DNA of 64,000 nt from Roseateles aquatilis (GCF_002205645.1 NZ_NIOF01000007.1:248001-312000), one strand, 5' to 3'; positions 43,718 through 52,539 are shown, counted from the first letter of the stretch. Made by a program: numbers and translations. Notes: generated by a model from the letters alone, not told the origin.

Positions 43718-45150
43718 TGAACCGAGTCTCTCTGCTGGCCGCGGCCGCCGCGCTGACGGCGGTGCTGGCCGGCTGCTCGACGGCACCGGCGCCGAAGAAG
43801 TCCGAGGTGCCGCTGACGGCCCAGTTCGCCAACACGCCTGAGGGCGGCGCGGCGACGCTGTCGCAGGCTCCGGTGGGTCGTTTCTGGCAAGGCTTCCAGG
43901 ACGCCGAGCTCGACGGCCTGGTGAGCCGCGCGCTGCAGGCCAACACCGACCTGCGGATCGCGGCGGCCAACCTGCGCGAGGCGCGGGCGCTGTCCCGCTT
44001 CGCCGATGCGCAACTGCTGCCCAGCGTCAATCTGACGGCCGGCGCCGGCCGCGTGCGGGCCCCTGATTACCAGGGCAATCCGCAGAGCAACAACGCGTTC
44101 TCGGTCGGCTTCGACGTGCAGTGGGAGGCCGACCTGTTCGGTCGCCTGTCCGACGATCGCCGCGCCGCGGCCGCCGACCTGCTGGCCGGCGAGGCGGGGC
44201 TGCGTTCGGCGCAGGTCAGCGTCGCCGCGGAAGTGGCGCGCAACTACTTCGAGCTGCGCGGGCTGCAGGAGCAACTGCGTGTGGCGCGCCTGTCGCTGCA
44301 GACGCAGGAAGGGGCGCTGAAGCTGGTCGTCGGCCGCCAGGAAGCGGGGCGGGGCACCGGCTTCGATAGCGAGCGCGCGCGGTCCCTGGTGCAGAGCACC
44401 GCGGCGACCTTGCCGGCGCTGGAGATGGCGCTGGCGCGCACCCGTTACCGCCTCGCGGTGCTGACCGGCCAGCCGCCGACGGCGCTGGACGCTCAGTTGA
44501 CGGAGGTCAAGCCCCTGCCGGGCCTGCGCGCCGTCGCGCTCGATCGCATCGGCACGCCGGAGGACCTGCTGCGCCGTCGTCCCGACGTGCGGGCGGCGGA
44601 GGCCCAAGCCGCCGCGGCGGCAGCGCGTGTGGGCGTGGCGCGATCGTCGATGTTCCCGCGCATCACGCTGGGCGGCACGATCGGCCAGAACGCGACGCGC
44701 ATCGGCGATCTCGGCGACGGGCCCGCGTATGCCTACAACCTGGGCGCGCAACTGGTCTGGAACCTGTTGGACTTCGGTCGCATCCGCGCCCAGATCGCGG
44801 CGGCGGACGCGCGCAACGAGGCCGCCTTCATCGGCTACGAGCGCACCGTGCTCGCGGCGCTGGAGGAGACCGAAGGCGCGCTGGTCACCTACAACCGCAG
44901 CCAGCAGCAGGCGCAGGCGCTCTACGACGCGGCGGCCTCGGCCGAACGCGCCGCGCGCATCGCGCGTGAACGTTTCAACGTCGGCATGAGCGACTTCCTC
45001 GCCGTGCTCGACGCGGAGCGGGAGCTGCTCGCGGCGCGCAACCAGCTCGCGCAGTCGCAGACCGCGGCGGCGACCTCGCTGGTGGGCGTCTACAAGGCGT
45101 TGGCCGGCGGATGGGATGCCGACGAGGCCCCGCAAAGCGCCATGCGCTGA
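43714..45150 (+). CDS. Outer-membrane efflux channel lipoprotein (OprM/NodT family)
   Basis: A 478-residue TolC-like outer-membrane factor. The lipobox AVLAGCST near 17-24 marks it as a lipoprotein. Two OEP repeats follow with typical segments VSRALQANTDLRIAAANLRE, GFDVQWEADLFGRLSDDRRA and LLRRRPDVRAAEAQAAAAAA. The start ATG at 43714 overlaps the pump gene's stop by 4 nt, so the three efflux proteins are translationally coupled. As the last gene it completes a tripartite pump from inner to outer membrane. Confidence 0.94.
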   Translation: MMNRVSLLAAAAALTAVLAGCSTAPAPKKSEVPLTAQFANTPEGGAATLSQAPVGRFWQGFQDAELDGLVSRALQANTDLRIAAANLREARALSRFADAQLLPSVNLTAGAGRVRAPDYQGNPQSNNAFSVGFDVQWEADLFGRLSDDRRAAAADLLAGEAGLRSAQVSVAAEVARNYFELRGLQEQLRVARLSLQTQEGALKLVVGRQEAGRGTGFDSERARSLVQSTAATLPALEMALARTRYRLAVLTGQPPTALDAQLTEVKPLPGLRAVALDRIGTPEDLLRRRPDVRAAEAQAAAAAARVGVARSSMFPRITLGGTIGQNATRIGDLGDGPAYAYNLGAQLVWNLLDFGRIRAQIAAADARNEAAFIGYERTVLAALEETEGALVTYNRSQQQAQALYDAAASAERAARIARERFNVGMSDFLAVLDAERELLAARNQLAQSQTAAATSLVGVYKALAGGWDADEAPQSAMR

Positions 45151-45261
45151 GCACCGCCAGAACGCATCACAACGAGGCGCCAAGGCAAAAAGCGCCACGA
45201 CGCCAAGTTGCTGAGAACCTGATTCACCACGGACCCGGGATGGGTCTCGGTGGATCGGGGT

Positions 45262-45324
45262 CGGCGAAGCCGGGGGGCCCGGTGAGGAATTTTGTCTGAC
45301 GAACCCGGCCCCCCGGCTTCGCCG
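45262..45324. repeat. 18-bp inverted repeat between convergent operons
   Basis: CGGCGAAGCCGGGGGGCC (45262-45279) is perfectly complementary to GGCCCCCCGGCTTCGCCG (45307-45324), with a 27-nt AT-richer loop. It lies between the efflux operon (+) and the LytTR pair (-). It may terminate both strands, or be a copy of an intergenic palindromic repeat. No T-run follows either arm. Confidence 0.75.
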
Positions 45325-45416
45325 GCCCTCGCGCTGAAGACGGAAGACGGGAGGCGCAAGGCCGCCGACCACGGCCCAGCCCCGCACCGAGCCCTCAAGC
45401 GGCTTCCCGCCGCCCG

Positions 45417-46211
45417 TCACTGTCCCTTGAACAGCCCCTGAAACTGCCTCGACACCGGCAGTTTTTCCGCGTGACCCTTCATCGAGAGCTGCATCGTGTT
45501 CTCGTCCACCCGCGTGGCGCTGGCGACGAAGCGGCTGTTGACCAGCACCGACCGATGGACCTGCCAGAACACGGACGGGTCGAGGTCGACCAGCAGCTCC
45601 TTCAACGCGGTGCGGATCCACGCCTCGCCGTCCCGATGGACGACGCGGGTATATCGGCTGTCGCTTTGGAAAAAGAGGATGTCGTCGGGCGAGATCAACT
45701 GGATCTCGCGGCCCTGACTCGCCTGGATGGGCCGCATCGCACCGCGCTGCTGTGGCAGCAGTTGACGCAGCAGTTCGAGCGTGCCGGGCGGCATCGTGGG
45801 CGCCGCGGGCGTGGCCGGCTCCGACTCGGCATTCGCCGCCTGTCGCTGTCGCAGCCGCTGCAGGCATTGCTGCAGGCGCGCATCCTCGACCGGCTTCATC
45901 ACGTAATCGACCGCGCCGGCCTCGAACGCCGACAGCGCGTGATCGCCATAGGCGGTGACGAACACCACCTGCGGCGGCTCCGCCAGCTGGGCCAGCCGCT
46001 GTGCGACCTCCAGCCCCGACAGCCCCGGCATGCGGATGTCCAGGAAACACAGCTGCGGCTCCAGCGCCAGGCAGTCATCCCACGCATCGACGCCGTTGAC
46101 GCTGGCGGCCACCAACTCCAGCTCCGGCGCCAACCGTGCGAGCGCGGATCGCAGTTGCTCGCGCGGACCTTCCTCGTCGTCGGCGATGAGCGTGCGGATC
46201 GTCGTGGTCAT
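45417..46211 (-). CDS. LytTR-family response regulator
   Basis: A 264-residue two-component regulator. The receiver domain (1-120) carries the acidic pocket IADDEE and the phospho-acceptor Asp58 in CFLDIRMPG, with VMKPVEDARL containing the conserved Lys. A Pro/Ala linker (about 130-155) leads to a LytTR DNA-binding domain (REIQLISPDDILFFQSDSRY, then VHRSVLVNSRFV). Such regulators (AlgR, LytR, YehT type) bind paired direct repeats. The start is the ATG at 46211. It follows the histidine kinase gene by 22 bp on the same strand. Confidence 0.92.
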   Translation of the reverse strand: MTTTIRTLIADDEEGPREQLRSALARLAPELELVAASVNGVDAWDDCLALEPQLCFLDIRMPGLSGLEVAQRLAQLAEPPQVVFVTAYGDHALSAFEAGAVDYVMKPVEDARLQQCLQRLRQRQAANAESEPATPAAPTMPPGTLELLRQLLPQQRGAMRPIQASQGREIQLISPDDILFFQSDSRYTRVVHRDGEAWIRTALKELLVDLDPSVFWQVHRSVLVNSRFVASATRVDENTMQLSMKGHAEKLPVSRQFQGLFKGQ

Positions 46212-46233
46212 GGCTTGTCTCCCTCGATGTTTT

Positions 46234-47331
46234 TCAGGATGCCGATGCCGGCACTTCGATCCAGGCCAGGCATCCAGGGGCGTCGGCCGTGCCGGGCTCC
46301 AGCCCCAGCCGCGCCTGATCGCCGAACTGCGCCTGCAGTCGTTCTCGTGTGTTGGCAAGTCCGAGGCCTTCGCAAGCACCGGGCGCCAGGCCCTGCCCGC
46401 CATCCCGCACCTCCAGCCGGATCCGCCCGCCCACCGCCTGGGCGCTCACGGCGATGTGGCCGCCGCGCAGGCTGGGCTCGATGCCGTGGGTGATGGCGTT
46501 CTCCGCGAGCGTCAGCAGGGTGCCCGGCGGCAGGCTCGCCGACGGCAGCGCAGCCTGCGCCGCCGCGTCCAGCTCGAGCGACCAGGTCAGCCGCTGCCCC
46601 AATCGGGCCTGCATGATGTCCAGATAACTGCGCACGATCTGCAGCTCCTGATCGAGCGGCAACCGGTCCTGCTCGAACATCGGCAGCGTCGCGCGCAGAT
46701 AGCGGGTCAGCGAGCGCAGCATCGGTCCGGCGCGCTCGTCGCGCGTGTCGACCCAGTGCTGCAGCGACGCCAGCGTATTGAAGAGGAAATGCGGCTGGAT
46801 CTGCGCCGTCGCCAGCCGCTGCGCCATCGCGATGCGTTCCTGCTGCGCGTCCAGCTCCGCCAGCCGTCCGGCGATCTGCTGCGTCCGGTACAGCGTCAGG
46901 AACCACCAGGACGACACCATCAGCGTCATGCCGCCCGCGCCGAACGGCAGCAGGTCGCGCGCCTCTTCCCGGAAGCCGACCTTCACCAGGATCGAGGTGA
47001 TCAGCACCATCAGCACGCTCAGCCCGATGGCCGCGGCGTTGAAGCGCGTGCGTGTCGGCCGCTTCCACAGCGATCGCGCGACGATCAGTCCCAGCACGGC
47101 CATCGCCAGGGCGCCGGTCAGGATCACATGCGCCAGGCCCTTGGGCAGCACCGTGTAGAAGACCAGGGCCAGCACCAGCACGTTGCAGATCACGTAGCAA
47201 TCGATGCCGGTGGACCAGCCCAACAGCCCGGAGCGCACCATTTCCTCGTCGGTGAAGACACGCCGCGGACCGGGAAAGACCCACTGGGTCCAGTCGAAGC
47301 GGATGGCGTCGGGGGCGCTGCTCGAAGTCAT
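46234..47331 (-). CDS. LytS/YpdA-type sensor histidine kinase
   Basis: A 365-residue membrane kinase with four hydrophobic spans (about 42-60, 66-86, 98-118, 128-148), a short coiled coil, and a His_kinase (PF06580) block AQIQPHFLFNTLASLQ with the phospho-acceptor His181. The HATPase part has LAENAITHGIEPSLRGG and DGGQGLAPG. There is no large sensory domain outside the membrane, so the signal is probably sensed by the membrane part. The partner regulator lies immediately downstream. The ATG at 47331 begins MTSSSAPDAI. Confidence 0.92.
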   Translation of the reverse strand: MTSSSAPDAIRFDWTQWVFPGPRRVFTDEEMVRSGLLGWSTGIDCYVICNVLVLALVFYTVLPKGLAHVILTGALAMAVLGLIVARSLWKRPTRTRFNAAAIGLSVLMVLITSILVKVGFREEARDLLPFGAGGMTLMVSSWWFLTLYRTQQIAGRLAELDAQQERIAMAQRLATAQIQPHFLFNTLASLQHWVDTRDERAGPMLRSLTRYLRATLPMFEQDRLPLDQELQIVRSYLDIMQARLGQRLTWSLELDAAAQAALPSASLPPGTLLTLAENAITHGIEPSLRGGHIAVSAQAVGGRIRLEVRDGGQGLAPGACEGLGLANTRERLQAQFGDQARLGLEPGTADAPGCLAWIEVPASAS

Positions 47332-47477
47332 GGCGCGAGTCTAGGCGAGCCGGAAGGGCCGATTCCCAGGATGCGGCGAACGGACGATGGCCGGGACGAT
47401 TGGCCGGCTCCACCGCACGGACAGCTGAAAACCGCCGTCCGGCGAGGGCACGGGGCCGCCCCGTGCGGCGTGCCGCG

Positions 47478-48278
47478 TCAGGCCCGCGGGGCGAGCAGCC
47501 GGGTCATCGGCAGCGGCGCGATGCCCAGCCGATGCAGCTCGGCGGCGAAGCGGGGCGAGGCCAGCAGCTCGTACTCCCACTGGCGGGCCTCGGCGATCGG
47601 ATCACCGGGCACTGGGCCGGCGGCGGGGTGGCACATCAGCAGATCGCCATCCCCGCTGACGTGCAGCCAGCCCTGCAGCCGCGCCGCGTAGCGGGCCGCA
47701 TCGCCGTCGAAGTCGTAGACGCCCAGCAACCGCCGGTTCTGCCGGATGCCCAGCAGCGCGGCACGACGCGACAACGAACGCTGCCCCAGCGCCTGGATCA
47801 GCGCCGGCTTGAAGCCCGCCGTGCCTCGCCGGGTCGACCGCAGCCAGGGCCGGCGATGAGGGTAGCGGTCCGCCAGCACATCCAGCAGCGCGTCACGCAC
47901 GCGCGGGAACTGATGCACATGCTGATGGCCGTCGACATAGTCCGGCGCCCGCCCCATCGCCGCCTCGAATGCGTCCAGCTGCGCCGTGACCTCGCGTCGC
48001 AACTCGGCCTCCGTGCCGGCGCCGGCCAACAACCAGCGGAGCAGGCCGCGCGGCGCCAGCGTCAGCGGAAACTGCGTCAGGTCCAGGTGCAGCCCGACAT
48101 CGACGCGGTCCGGCGCCACCTCCGCGAGCGCCCGGGCGCCGTCGCGCCAGGCCGGCGCGCCGACCATCGCGCCGGTCGCCTGCAGCCGGCCGAGCTGGAT
48201 CAGCCGCAGCACGGCGGCGTTCACCAACGGGTGCAGCCCGAAATCGTCGGCGCAGACGCACAGGCCGCGACGGCTCAT
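47478..48278 (-). CDS. YdjC/ChbG-HpnK family deacetylase, NaxD-like
   Basis: A 266-residue metal-dependent deacetylase. The metal-binding ADDFGLHPLVNAAV near 9-22 and the HxxxH-like VDGHQHVHQFPRV near 113-125 are the family hallmarks. In Francisella and Bordetella, NaxD-type members remove the N-acetyl group from undecaprenyl-phosphate-linked GalNAc or GlcNAc before transfer to lipid A. The ATG at 48278 overlaps the upstream glycosyltransferase stop (ATGA). Third gene of a leftward set with a polyprenyl-phosphate glycosyltransferase and an ArnT-like transferase, it therefore probably provides the free-amine sugar donor. Confidence 0.87.
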   Translation of the reverse strand: MSRRGLCVCADDFGLHPLVNAAVLRLIQLGRLQATGAMVGAPAWRDGARALAEVAPDRVDVGLHLDLTQFPLTLAPRGLLRWLLAGAGTEAELRREVTAQLDAFEAAMGRAPDYVDGHQHVHQFPRVRDALLDVLADRYPHRRPWLRSTRRGTAGFKPALIQALGQRSLSRRAALLGIRQNRRLLGVYDFDGDAARYAARLQGWLHVSGDGDLLMCHPAAGPVPGDPIAEARQWEYELLASPRFAAELHRLGIAPLPMTRLLAPRA

Positions 48279-49831
48279 CGCGGGCAGCCGACCATCGTCG
48301 GCGTGATGCGCCACAACGAGACCCCGCGCCGCGTCGCCACCGCCGTCAGGTCCTTCAACCACGGTGTTCCCGGCGCATCGCGCGAAGCGGCGATCACCCA
48401 GTTCACCGGGTGCGCGCACAACGCGGCGGGCAAGGTCTTCTCGTCGATCAGCATCGGCGCGATGCCGCCGGGCGCGAACTTGCGGGTCTCGGCGAGTTCC
48501 TTGCGCCAGTTGTCACGGGCCAGCACATCGGGATCGTTCCAGTCCTCGGCGACCGTGATGGGCGCGGTCAGCCGGGCGTAGAACGGCAGGTCGTAGTCGA
48601 AGCGGCCCACGGAGACGATGGGTTCGCCCGGCGCGCGCCAGGCGGCCAGGTCCTGCGCCAGCTCCCGCGTGTTGCGGTGCGGCTCCATGGCCAGCGTCAG
48701 CACCACGCCGACGCCGATCAGCGCGCACAGGGCCAGCGTCGCGCCCGCCCAGCGCCGCATCGCGCGCGATGCCGGCTGCAGGCGCCGCCAGCCCAGCGCC
48801 GTCAGCGCCGCGATCGGCGGCACCGCCGGCAGGATGTAACCGACCAGCTTGGACTGCGGCATCGAGAAGAACACCACCACCACGCCCAGCCACCACAGCA
48901 GCAGCGGCACCAGGCGGTGGGGATCCGGCTCGGGGGCCTCCGACGCGGCGCGCCGCGGTCCGGCCCAGCCCAGCGCCAGCCACGGCAGCACCGGCAGGTG
49001 GAAGGCCAGCAGCACGGCCGGGAAAAACCAGAACGGCTGCACGTTGTTGAAGCCGCCGCTGGCGAAACGCTGCAAGTGCTGCACGACGAAGAAGTAATGC
49101 AGGAAGTCCGGGAAGCGCCGCTGCATCGCCAGGTACCACGGCACCGCCACCACCAGCATCGCGACCAGGCCGGGCAGCCAGAGCAGGCCCAGGATCTCGC
49201 GCCAGCGCCGCTGGGTCGCCAGCCAGCCCAGCACGATCAGGCCCGGCAGCACGATGCCGATCAGCCCCTTGGCCAGGATGCCGACACCCGCCATCGCATA
49301 CGCGGCCATCAGCACCGCCCGCCACGGCAGGCCGTGCCGGCGCCGCAGCACCGCGTCGGCGGTCAACGCCACCGTCGCGGCGATGCACCCCGCCACCAGC
49401 ATGTCCAGGTTGGCGTATTGGGAGCCGAGGAAGAACATCGGCAGCGCCAACACCACCAGCAGCGCGGCACGCGCGGCCGACGCACCGGCCCAGCGGTACA
49501 GCAGCCCGAACAGGCTGATCGCGGCCAGCCAGGCGCCCAGCACCGGCGCGGCGCGGGCCGCCAACTGGTTGACGCCCAGCAGCGTCATCGCCACCTCGGT
49601 GATCCAGTAGAACAGCGGCGGCTTGTGGAAGAACGGCTGGCCGTTGAGCGTCGGCACCAGCCACTCGCCGCCGCGGATCGCCTCCCACGCGACGCCGACG
49701 TAGCGCCCTTCGTCCGGCAGCTCCAGCGCCCGCAGCCCCGCGCTCCAGGCCAGCCACAGCAGCGCGCCGATCAGCGCGAGCGCGAGCTCCCGGCGCGGCA
49801 CGCGCGCCGGCCCCATGAACGCGGCGCTCAT
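48275..49831 (-). CDS. ArnT-like lipid A glycosyltransferase (GT83/PMT superfamily)
   Basis: A 518-residue polytopic membrane protein. The conserved acidic first loop LELPDEGRYVGVAWEAIRGG followed by LNGQPFFHKPPLFYWIT is diagnostic of ArnT-like transferases. About 12 spans follow, then a periplasmic C-terminal domain of 100 or so residues. Such enzymes move an amino sugar from undecaprenyl phosphate to lipid A, lowering its negative charge and giving resistance to cationic peptides. The start ATG at 49831 and the stop at 48275 overlap both neighbours by 4 nt, so the three genes form one coupled operon. Confidence 0.88.
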   Translation of the reverse strand: MSAAFMGPARVPRRELALALIGALLWLAWSAGLRALELPDEGRYVGVAWEAIRGGEWLVPTLNGQPFFHKPPLFYWITEVAMTLLGVNQLAARAAPVLGAWLAAISLFGLLYRWAGASAARAALLVVLALPMFFLGSQYANLDMLVAGCIAATVALTADAVLRRRHGLPWRAVLMAAYAMAGVGILAKGLIGIVLPGLIVLGWLATQRRWREILGLLWLPGLVAMLVVAVPWYLAMQRRFPDFLHYFFVVQHLQRFASGGFNNVQPFWFFPAVLLAFHLPVLPWLALGWAGPRRAASEAPEPDPHRLVPLLLWWLGVVVVFFSMPQSKLVGYILPAVPPIAALTALGWRRLQPASRAMRRWAGATLALCALIGVGVVLTLAMEPHRNTRELAQDLAAWRAPGEPIVSVGRFDYDLPFYARLTAPITVAEDWNDPDVLARDNWRKELAETRKFAPGGIAPMLIDEKTLPAALCAHPVNWVIAASRDAPGTPWLKDLTAVATRRGVSLWRITPTMVGCPR

Positions 49832-50904
49832 GCGCGGCGCTCCGGCAGGCCTTGGCCGAGCTGCTCGCGCACGACGAACAGCGGGCGTCCCTTGACCTCC
49901 TCGAAGATGCGGCCGATGTATTCGCCCAGGATGCCCAGCGACACCAGTTGCAGGCCCGAGAACAGCATCAGCCCGACGACGATCGTCGTCCAGCCGCTGA
50001 CGTTGTGGCCGTAGAGCAGGTACATCGCGGTCAGGTAGCCGCCGTAGAGCAGGGCCGGCAGCGCCAGCAGGATGCCGCAGGCGCTGACCGCGCGCAGCGG
50101 CCAGTTCGTGAACGCCGTCAGGCCGTCGAGCGCCAGCTGCGCCAGCCGCAGCGGCCGGAACTTGCTGCGCCCATGCGCGCGCGGCGCCGGCGTGTACGGC
50201 AGGGCATACGTGGTGAAGCCGACCCAGGCGTACAGGCCCTTCATGAAGCGGTTGCGTTCGGGCAACGCGAGCAGCGTGTCCACGACGCGGCGGTCCATCA
50301 GGCGGAAGTCGCCCGCGTCGGCCGGGACCTCGAAGCGCGCGCCGCGGTTGAGCAGACTGTAGAAGCCGCGGCTGCCCCAGCGCTTGAGCGGGCCTTCGTC
50401 GTCGCGGGACTCGCGCACGGCGTAGACCATGTCGGCGCCGCGCCGCCAGGCGGTCAGGAAGGACGGGATCAACGCGGGATCGTGCTGCAGGTCCGCGTCC
50501 ATCATGAGCACCACTTCGCCCTGCGCGGCGCCGAGGCCGGCGCTCAGCGCCGCTTCCTTGCCGAAGTTCCGGGACAACCGCAGCGCCCGCAGGCCGGGCT
50601 GGCGACTCCAGCGCCGCAGCAGTTCGCCGCTGCCGTCGCTGCTGCCGTCGTCGATGACGAGGATCTCCCAGGCCTGGATGGCGCCGTCGGCACGACAGGC
50701 GTCCAGCGTCGTGCGCAGCCGCGGCAGGAGGTCGACGAGGCTGGCGGCCTCGTTGAAGCTGGGGATGATGCAGGACAGTGACGGCGCGGTGCGCCGGTCC
50801 GTCGGATCGCTGGGCGCCAGATCCGGAGACAAGGCCGTCGCGGCACCGCCGTCGAACGGGCGCCCCCACGGCGAGCCACGGTCGGGATGGAAAGTGACAT
50901 GCAT
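49828..50904 (-). CDS. GT2 polyprenyl-phosphate glycosyltransferase (ArnC/DPM1-like)
   Basis: A 358-residue enzyme that links a sugar from its UDP form to undecaprenyl phosphate on the cytoplasmic face. The GT-A domain has LSCIIPSFNEAASLVDLLP near 43-61, IDDGSSDGSGELL, and the metal-binding MMDADLQHDP near 133-142. Two C-terminal membrane helices with LGILGEYIGRIFEEVKGRP complete the GtrB/ArnC/FlmF2 pattern. The first 40 residues look like a variable leader. The ATG at 50904 has GGAGGG directly adjacent, unusually close. First gene of the lipid A-type operon, downstream of the 11-bp repeat array. Confidence 0.9.
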   Translation of the reverse strand: MHVTFHPDRGSPWGRPFDGGAATALSPDLAPSDPTDRRTAPSLSCIIPSFNEAASLVDLLPRLRTTLDACRADGAIQAWEILVIDDGSSDGSGELLRRWSRQPGLRALRLSRNFGKEAALSAGLGAAQGEVVLMMDADLQHDPALIPSFLTAWRRGADMVYAVRESRDDEGPLKRWGSRGFYSLLNRGARFEVPADAGDFRLMDRRVVDTLLALPERNRFMKGLYAWVGFTTYALPYTPAPRAHGRSKFRPLRLAQLALDGLTAFTNWPLRAVSACGILLALPALLYGGYLTAMYLLYGHNVSGWTTIVVGLMLFSGLQLVSLGILGEYIGRIFEEVKGRPLFVVREQLGQGLPERRA

Positions 50905-50925
50905 CCCTCCAGCGTGGCGGCGGTG

Positions 50926-50957
50926 CCTGAGCGGATCCTGAAGATTGCTGTCCTGAA
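50926..50957. promoter_or_regulatory. Proximal CCTGAA/G half-site cluster
   Basis: CCTGAG (50926-50931), CCTGAA (50937-50942) and CCTGAA (50952-50957) lie on the + strand, the first two 11 bp apart and the third 15 bp on. They sit between the distal array and the glycosyltransferase start, in opposite orientation to that array. Confidence 0.5.
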
Positions 50958-51007
50958 GCTGTCCGCAGACCGTCAGAAATGTGAAACCGGGCGAGGCCCG
51001 AAGGGTA

Positions 51008-51046
51008 TTCAGGAAATCTTCAGGTGGGGCTCAGGCGGGATTCAGG
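51008..51046 (-). promoter_or_regulatory. Four direct repeats at 11-bp spacing, response-regulator-like operator
   Basis: Half-sites on the minus strand start exactly 11 bp apart: TTCAGG at 51008, 51019 and 51041 and CTCAGG at 51030 on the + strand (CCTGAA/CCTGAG on the minus strand). Regular 11-bp direct repeats are the hallmark of OmpR/PhoB-type regulators, one helical turn per half-site. The array lies 104-142 bp upstream of the lipid A-type operon start and just after the mnmE stop codon. Confidence 0.65.
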
Positions 51047-51057
51047 TGGCGACGCGG

Positions 51058-52434
51058 TCATTTCCCGATGCAGAACCTGCTGAAGATCTCCCCCAGCAGA
51101 TCGTCCGCCGTGAACGCGCCGGTGATCTCGCCGAGCGCGTCGTGCGCCATTCGAAGCTCCTCCGCCATCAGGTCCAGCGCCGGCGGCTGCGTCTCGGCCT
51201 GCAGCAACGCCAGTTCGATGTGCTCGCGCGTGCGGCGCAGTGCCTGCACGTGACGCTCTCGGGCGATGAACAGGCCCTCCGGCACCGCGTGCCAGCCGAC
51301 CTGCCGCAGCAGCCGCTGTCGCAGCCCATCCAGGCCCTCGCCGGTCTTCGCGGACAGGGTGAGCGCGCCATCCGGCAGCGTCGCCGGAACCTGCGCGTCG
51401 GCCTTGTTGTAGACCTGCAGGATGCGACTTGCATCGACGCTGGCGAGACGCGAGCGGATCTCCGCGTCCTCGGCCTCGTAGTCGGCATGGCCGACGCGCG
51501 TCAGGTCGTGCAGGAACAGCACCACGTCGGCGTCCGCGATCGCGTCCCAGCTGCGTGCGACGCCGATGCGCTCGACCTCGTCCTCGGTGTCGCGCAGGCC
51601 GGCCGTGTCGCTGATGTGCAGCGGCACCCCTTCGATCTGGATCGTCTGGCTCAGCTTGTCCCGCGTCGTGCCGGGAATGGGCGTGACGATCGCCAGCTCC
51701 GCGCCGGCCAGCGCGTTCAGCAACGAGCTCTTGCCGACATTCGGCTGCCCCGCCAGCACGACCTTGATGCCCTCGCGCAGGATCGCGCCCTGACGGCTGC
51801 GATCGACCAGCGTGTCCATCCGCGCCAGCAGCCGACGCAATTTGCCGAGCGCGTCGGCCTGCTCCAGGAAGTCGATCTCTTCCTCGGGGAAGTCCAGCGT
51901 CGCCTCGACCAGCATGCGCAGCTGGATCAACGCGTCGCGCAAGCCGTCGACCTCGCCGCTCAAGGCGCCGGCCAGCGCACGACCGGCGCTGCGGGCGGCG
52001 GCCTCGGTGCTGGCGTCGATCAGGTCGGCCACCGCCTCGGCCTGCGCCAGGTCGAGCTTGCCGTTGAGGAACGCACGGCGCGTGAACTCACCGGGCTCGG
52101 CCAGGCGCATGCGCAGCGCGGGATCCGCCTCCAGGCAGCGCGCGAGCAGCAGCTGCAGCACCACCGGTCCGCCGTGGGCCTGCAGTTCCAGGACATGTTC
52201 GCCGGTGTAGGAATGCGGCGCGGGGAAGAACAGCGCCAGACCGTGATCGATCGCCTCACCCTGCGCGCTGCGCAAGGGCAGGTAGGTGGCTTCGCGCGGC
52301 TTCAGCGCGCGGCCGCAGATCGCCATCACCAGCGGGGTCAGGTCTTGCGGCGCGGACACGCGCACGATGCCCACCGCGCCGCGTCCGGGCGCGGTGGCGA
52401 TGGCGGCGATGGGATCCTGGTGTCGGGACAGCAT
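51058..52434 (-). CDS. mnmE: tRNA modification GTPase MnmE
   Basis: A 458-residue GTPase that, with MnmG, forms 5-carboxymethylaminomethyluridine at tRNA position 34. An N-terminal tetrahydrofolate-binding domain (1-120, starting [19 protein letters not shown]), a helical domain, and a G domain with G1 GQPNVGKSS near 229-237, PGTTRD, DTAGLR and NKAD are visible. The C-terminus is the invariant FCIGK whose Cys is functionally important. The ATG at 52434 is used. It lies at the end of the rpmH-rnpA-yidD-yidC-mnmE block, separated from yidC by two terminators, so it probably has its own promoter. Confidence 0.97.
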   Translation of the reverse strand: MLSRHQDPIAAIATAPGRGAVGIVRVSAPQDLTPLVMAICGRALKPREATYLPLRSAQGEAIDHGLALFFPAPHSYTGEHVLELQAHGGPVVLQLLLARCLEADPALRMRLAEPGEFTRRAFLNGKLDLAQAEAVADLIDASTEAAARSAGRALAGALSGEVDGLRDALIQLRMLVEATLDFPEEEIDFLEQADALGKLRRLLARMDTLVDRSRQGAILREGIKVVLAGQPNVGKSSLLNALAGAELAIVTPIPGTTRDKLSQTIQIEGVPLHISDTAGLRDTEDEVERIGVARSWDAIADADVVLFLHDLTRVGHADYEAEDAEIRSRLASVDASRILQVYNKADAQVPATLPDGALTLSAKTGEGLDGLRQRLLRQVGWHAVPEGLFIARERHVQALRRTREHIELALLQAETQPPALDLMAEELRMAHDALGEITGAFTADDLLGEIFSRFCIGK

Positions 52435-52501
52435 GGGCGCGATTGTCTCGCAGGCCCCGCGATGCGCGTCGCGGCGGGCCGCTGACCGCGTGGTCCCGAA
52501 A

Positions 52502-52539
52502 GGAAAAACGGCGATGCGAATCCAGTTCGCATCGCCGTT
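52502..52539 (-). terminator. Intrinsic terminator upstream of mnmE
   Basis: A perfect 14-bp stem (AACGGCGATGCGAA, 52507-52520, with 52526-52539) has a 5-nt loop and, read leftward, is followed by TTTTTCC. It lies 68 bp before the mnmE start and ends transcripts coming from the yidC side. Confidence 0.9.

Noticed and set aside
40439-43786. 1115-codon minus-strand open frame opposite the RND pump
   Set aside because: Composition is His/Arg/Gln/Asp-rich with no family motif; it mirrors the codon bias of the real pump gene.
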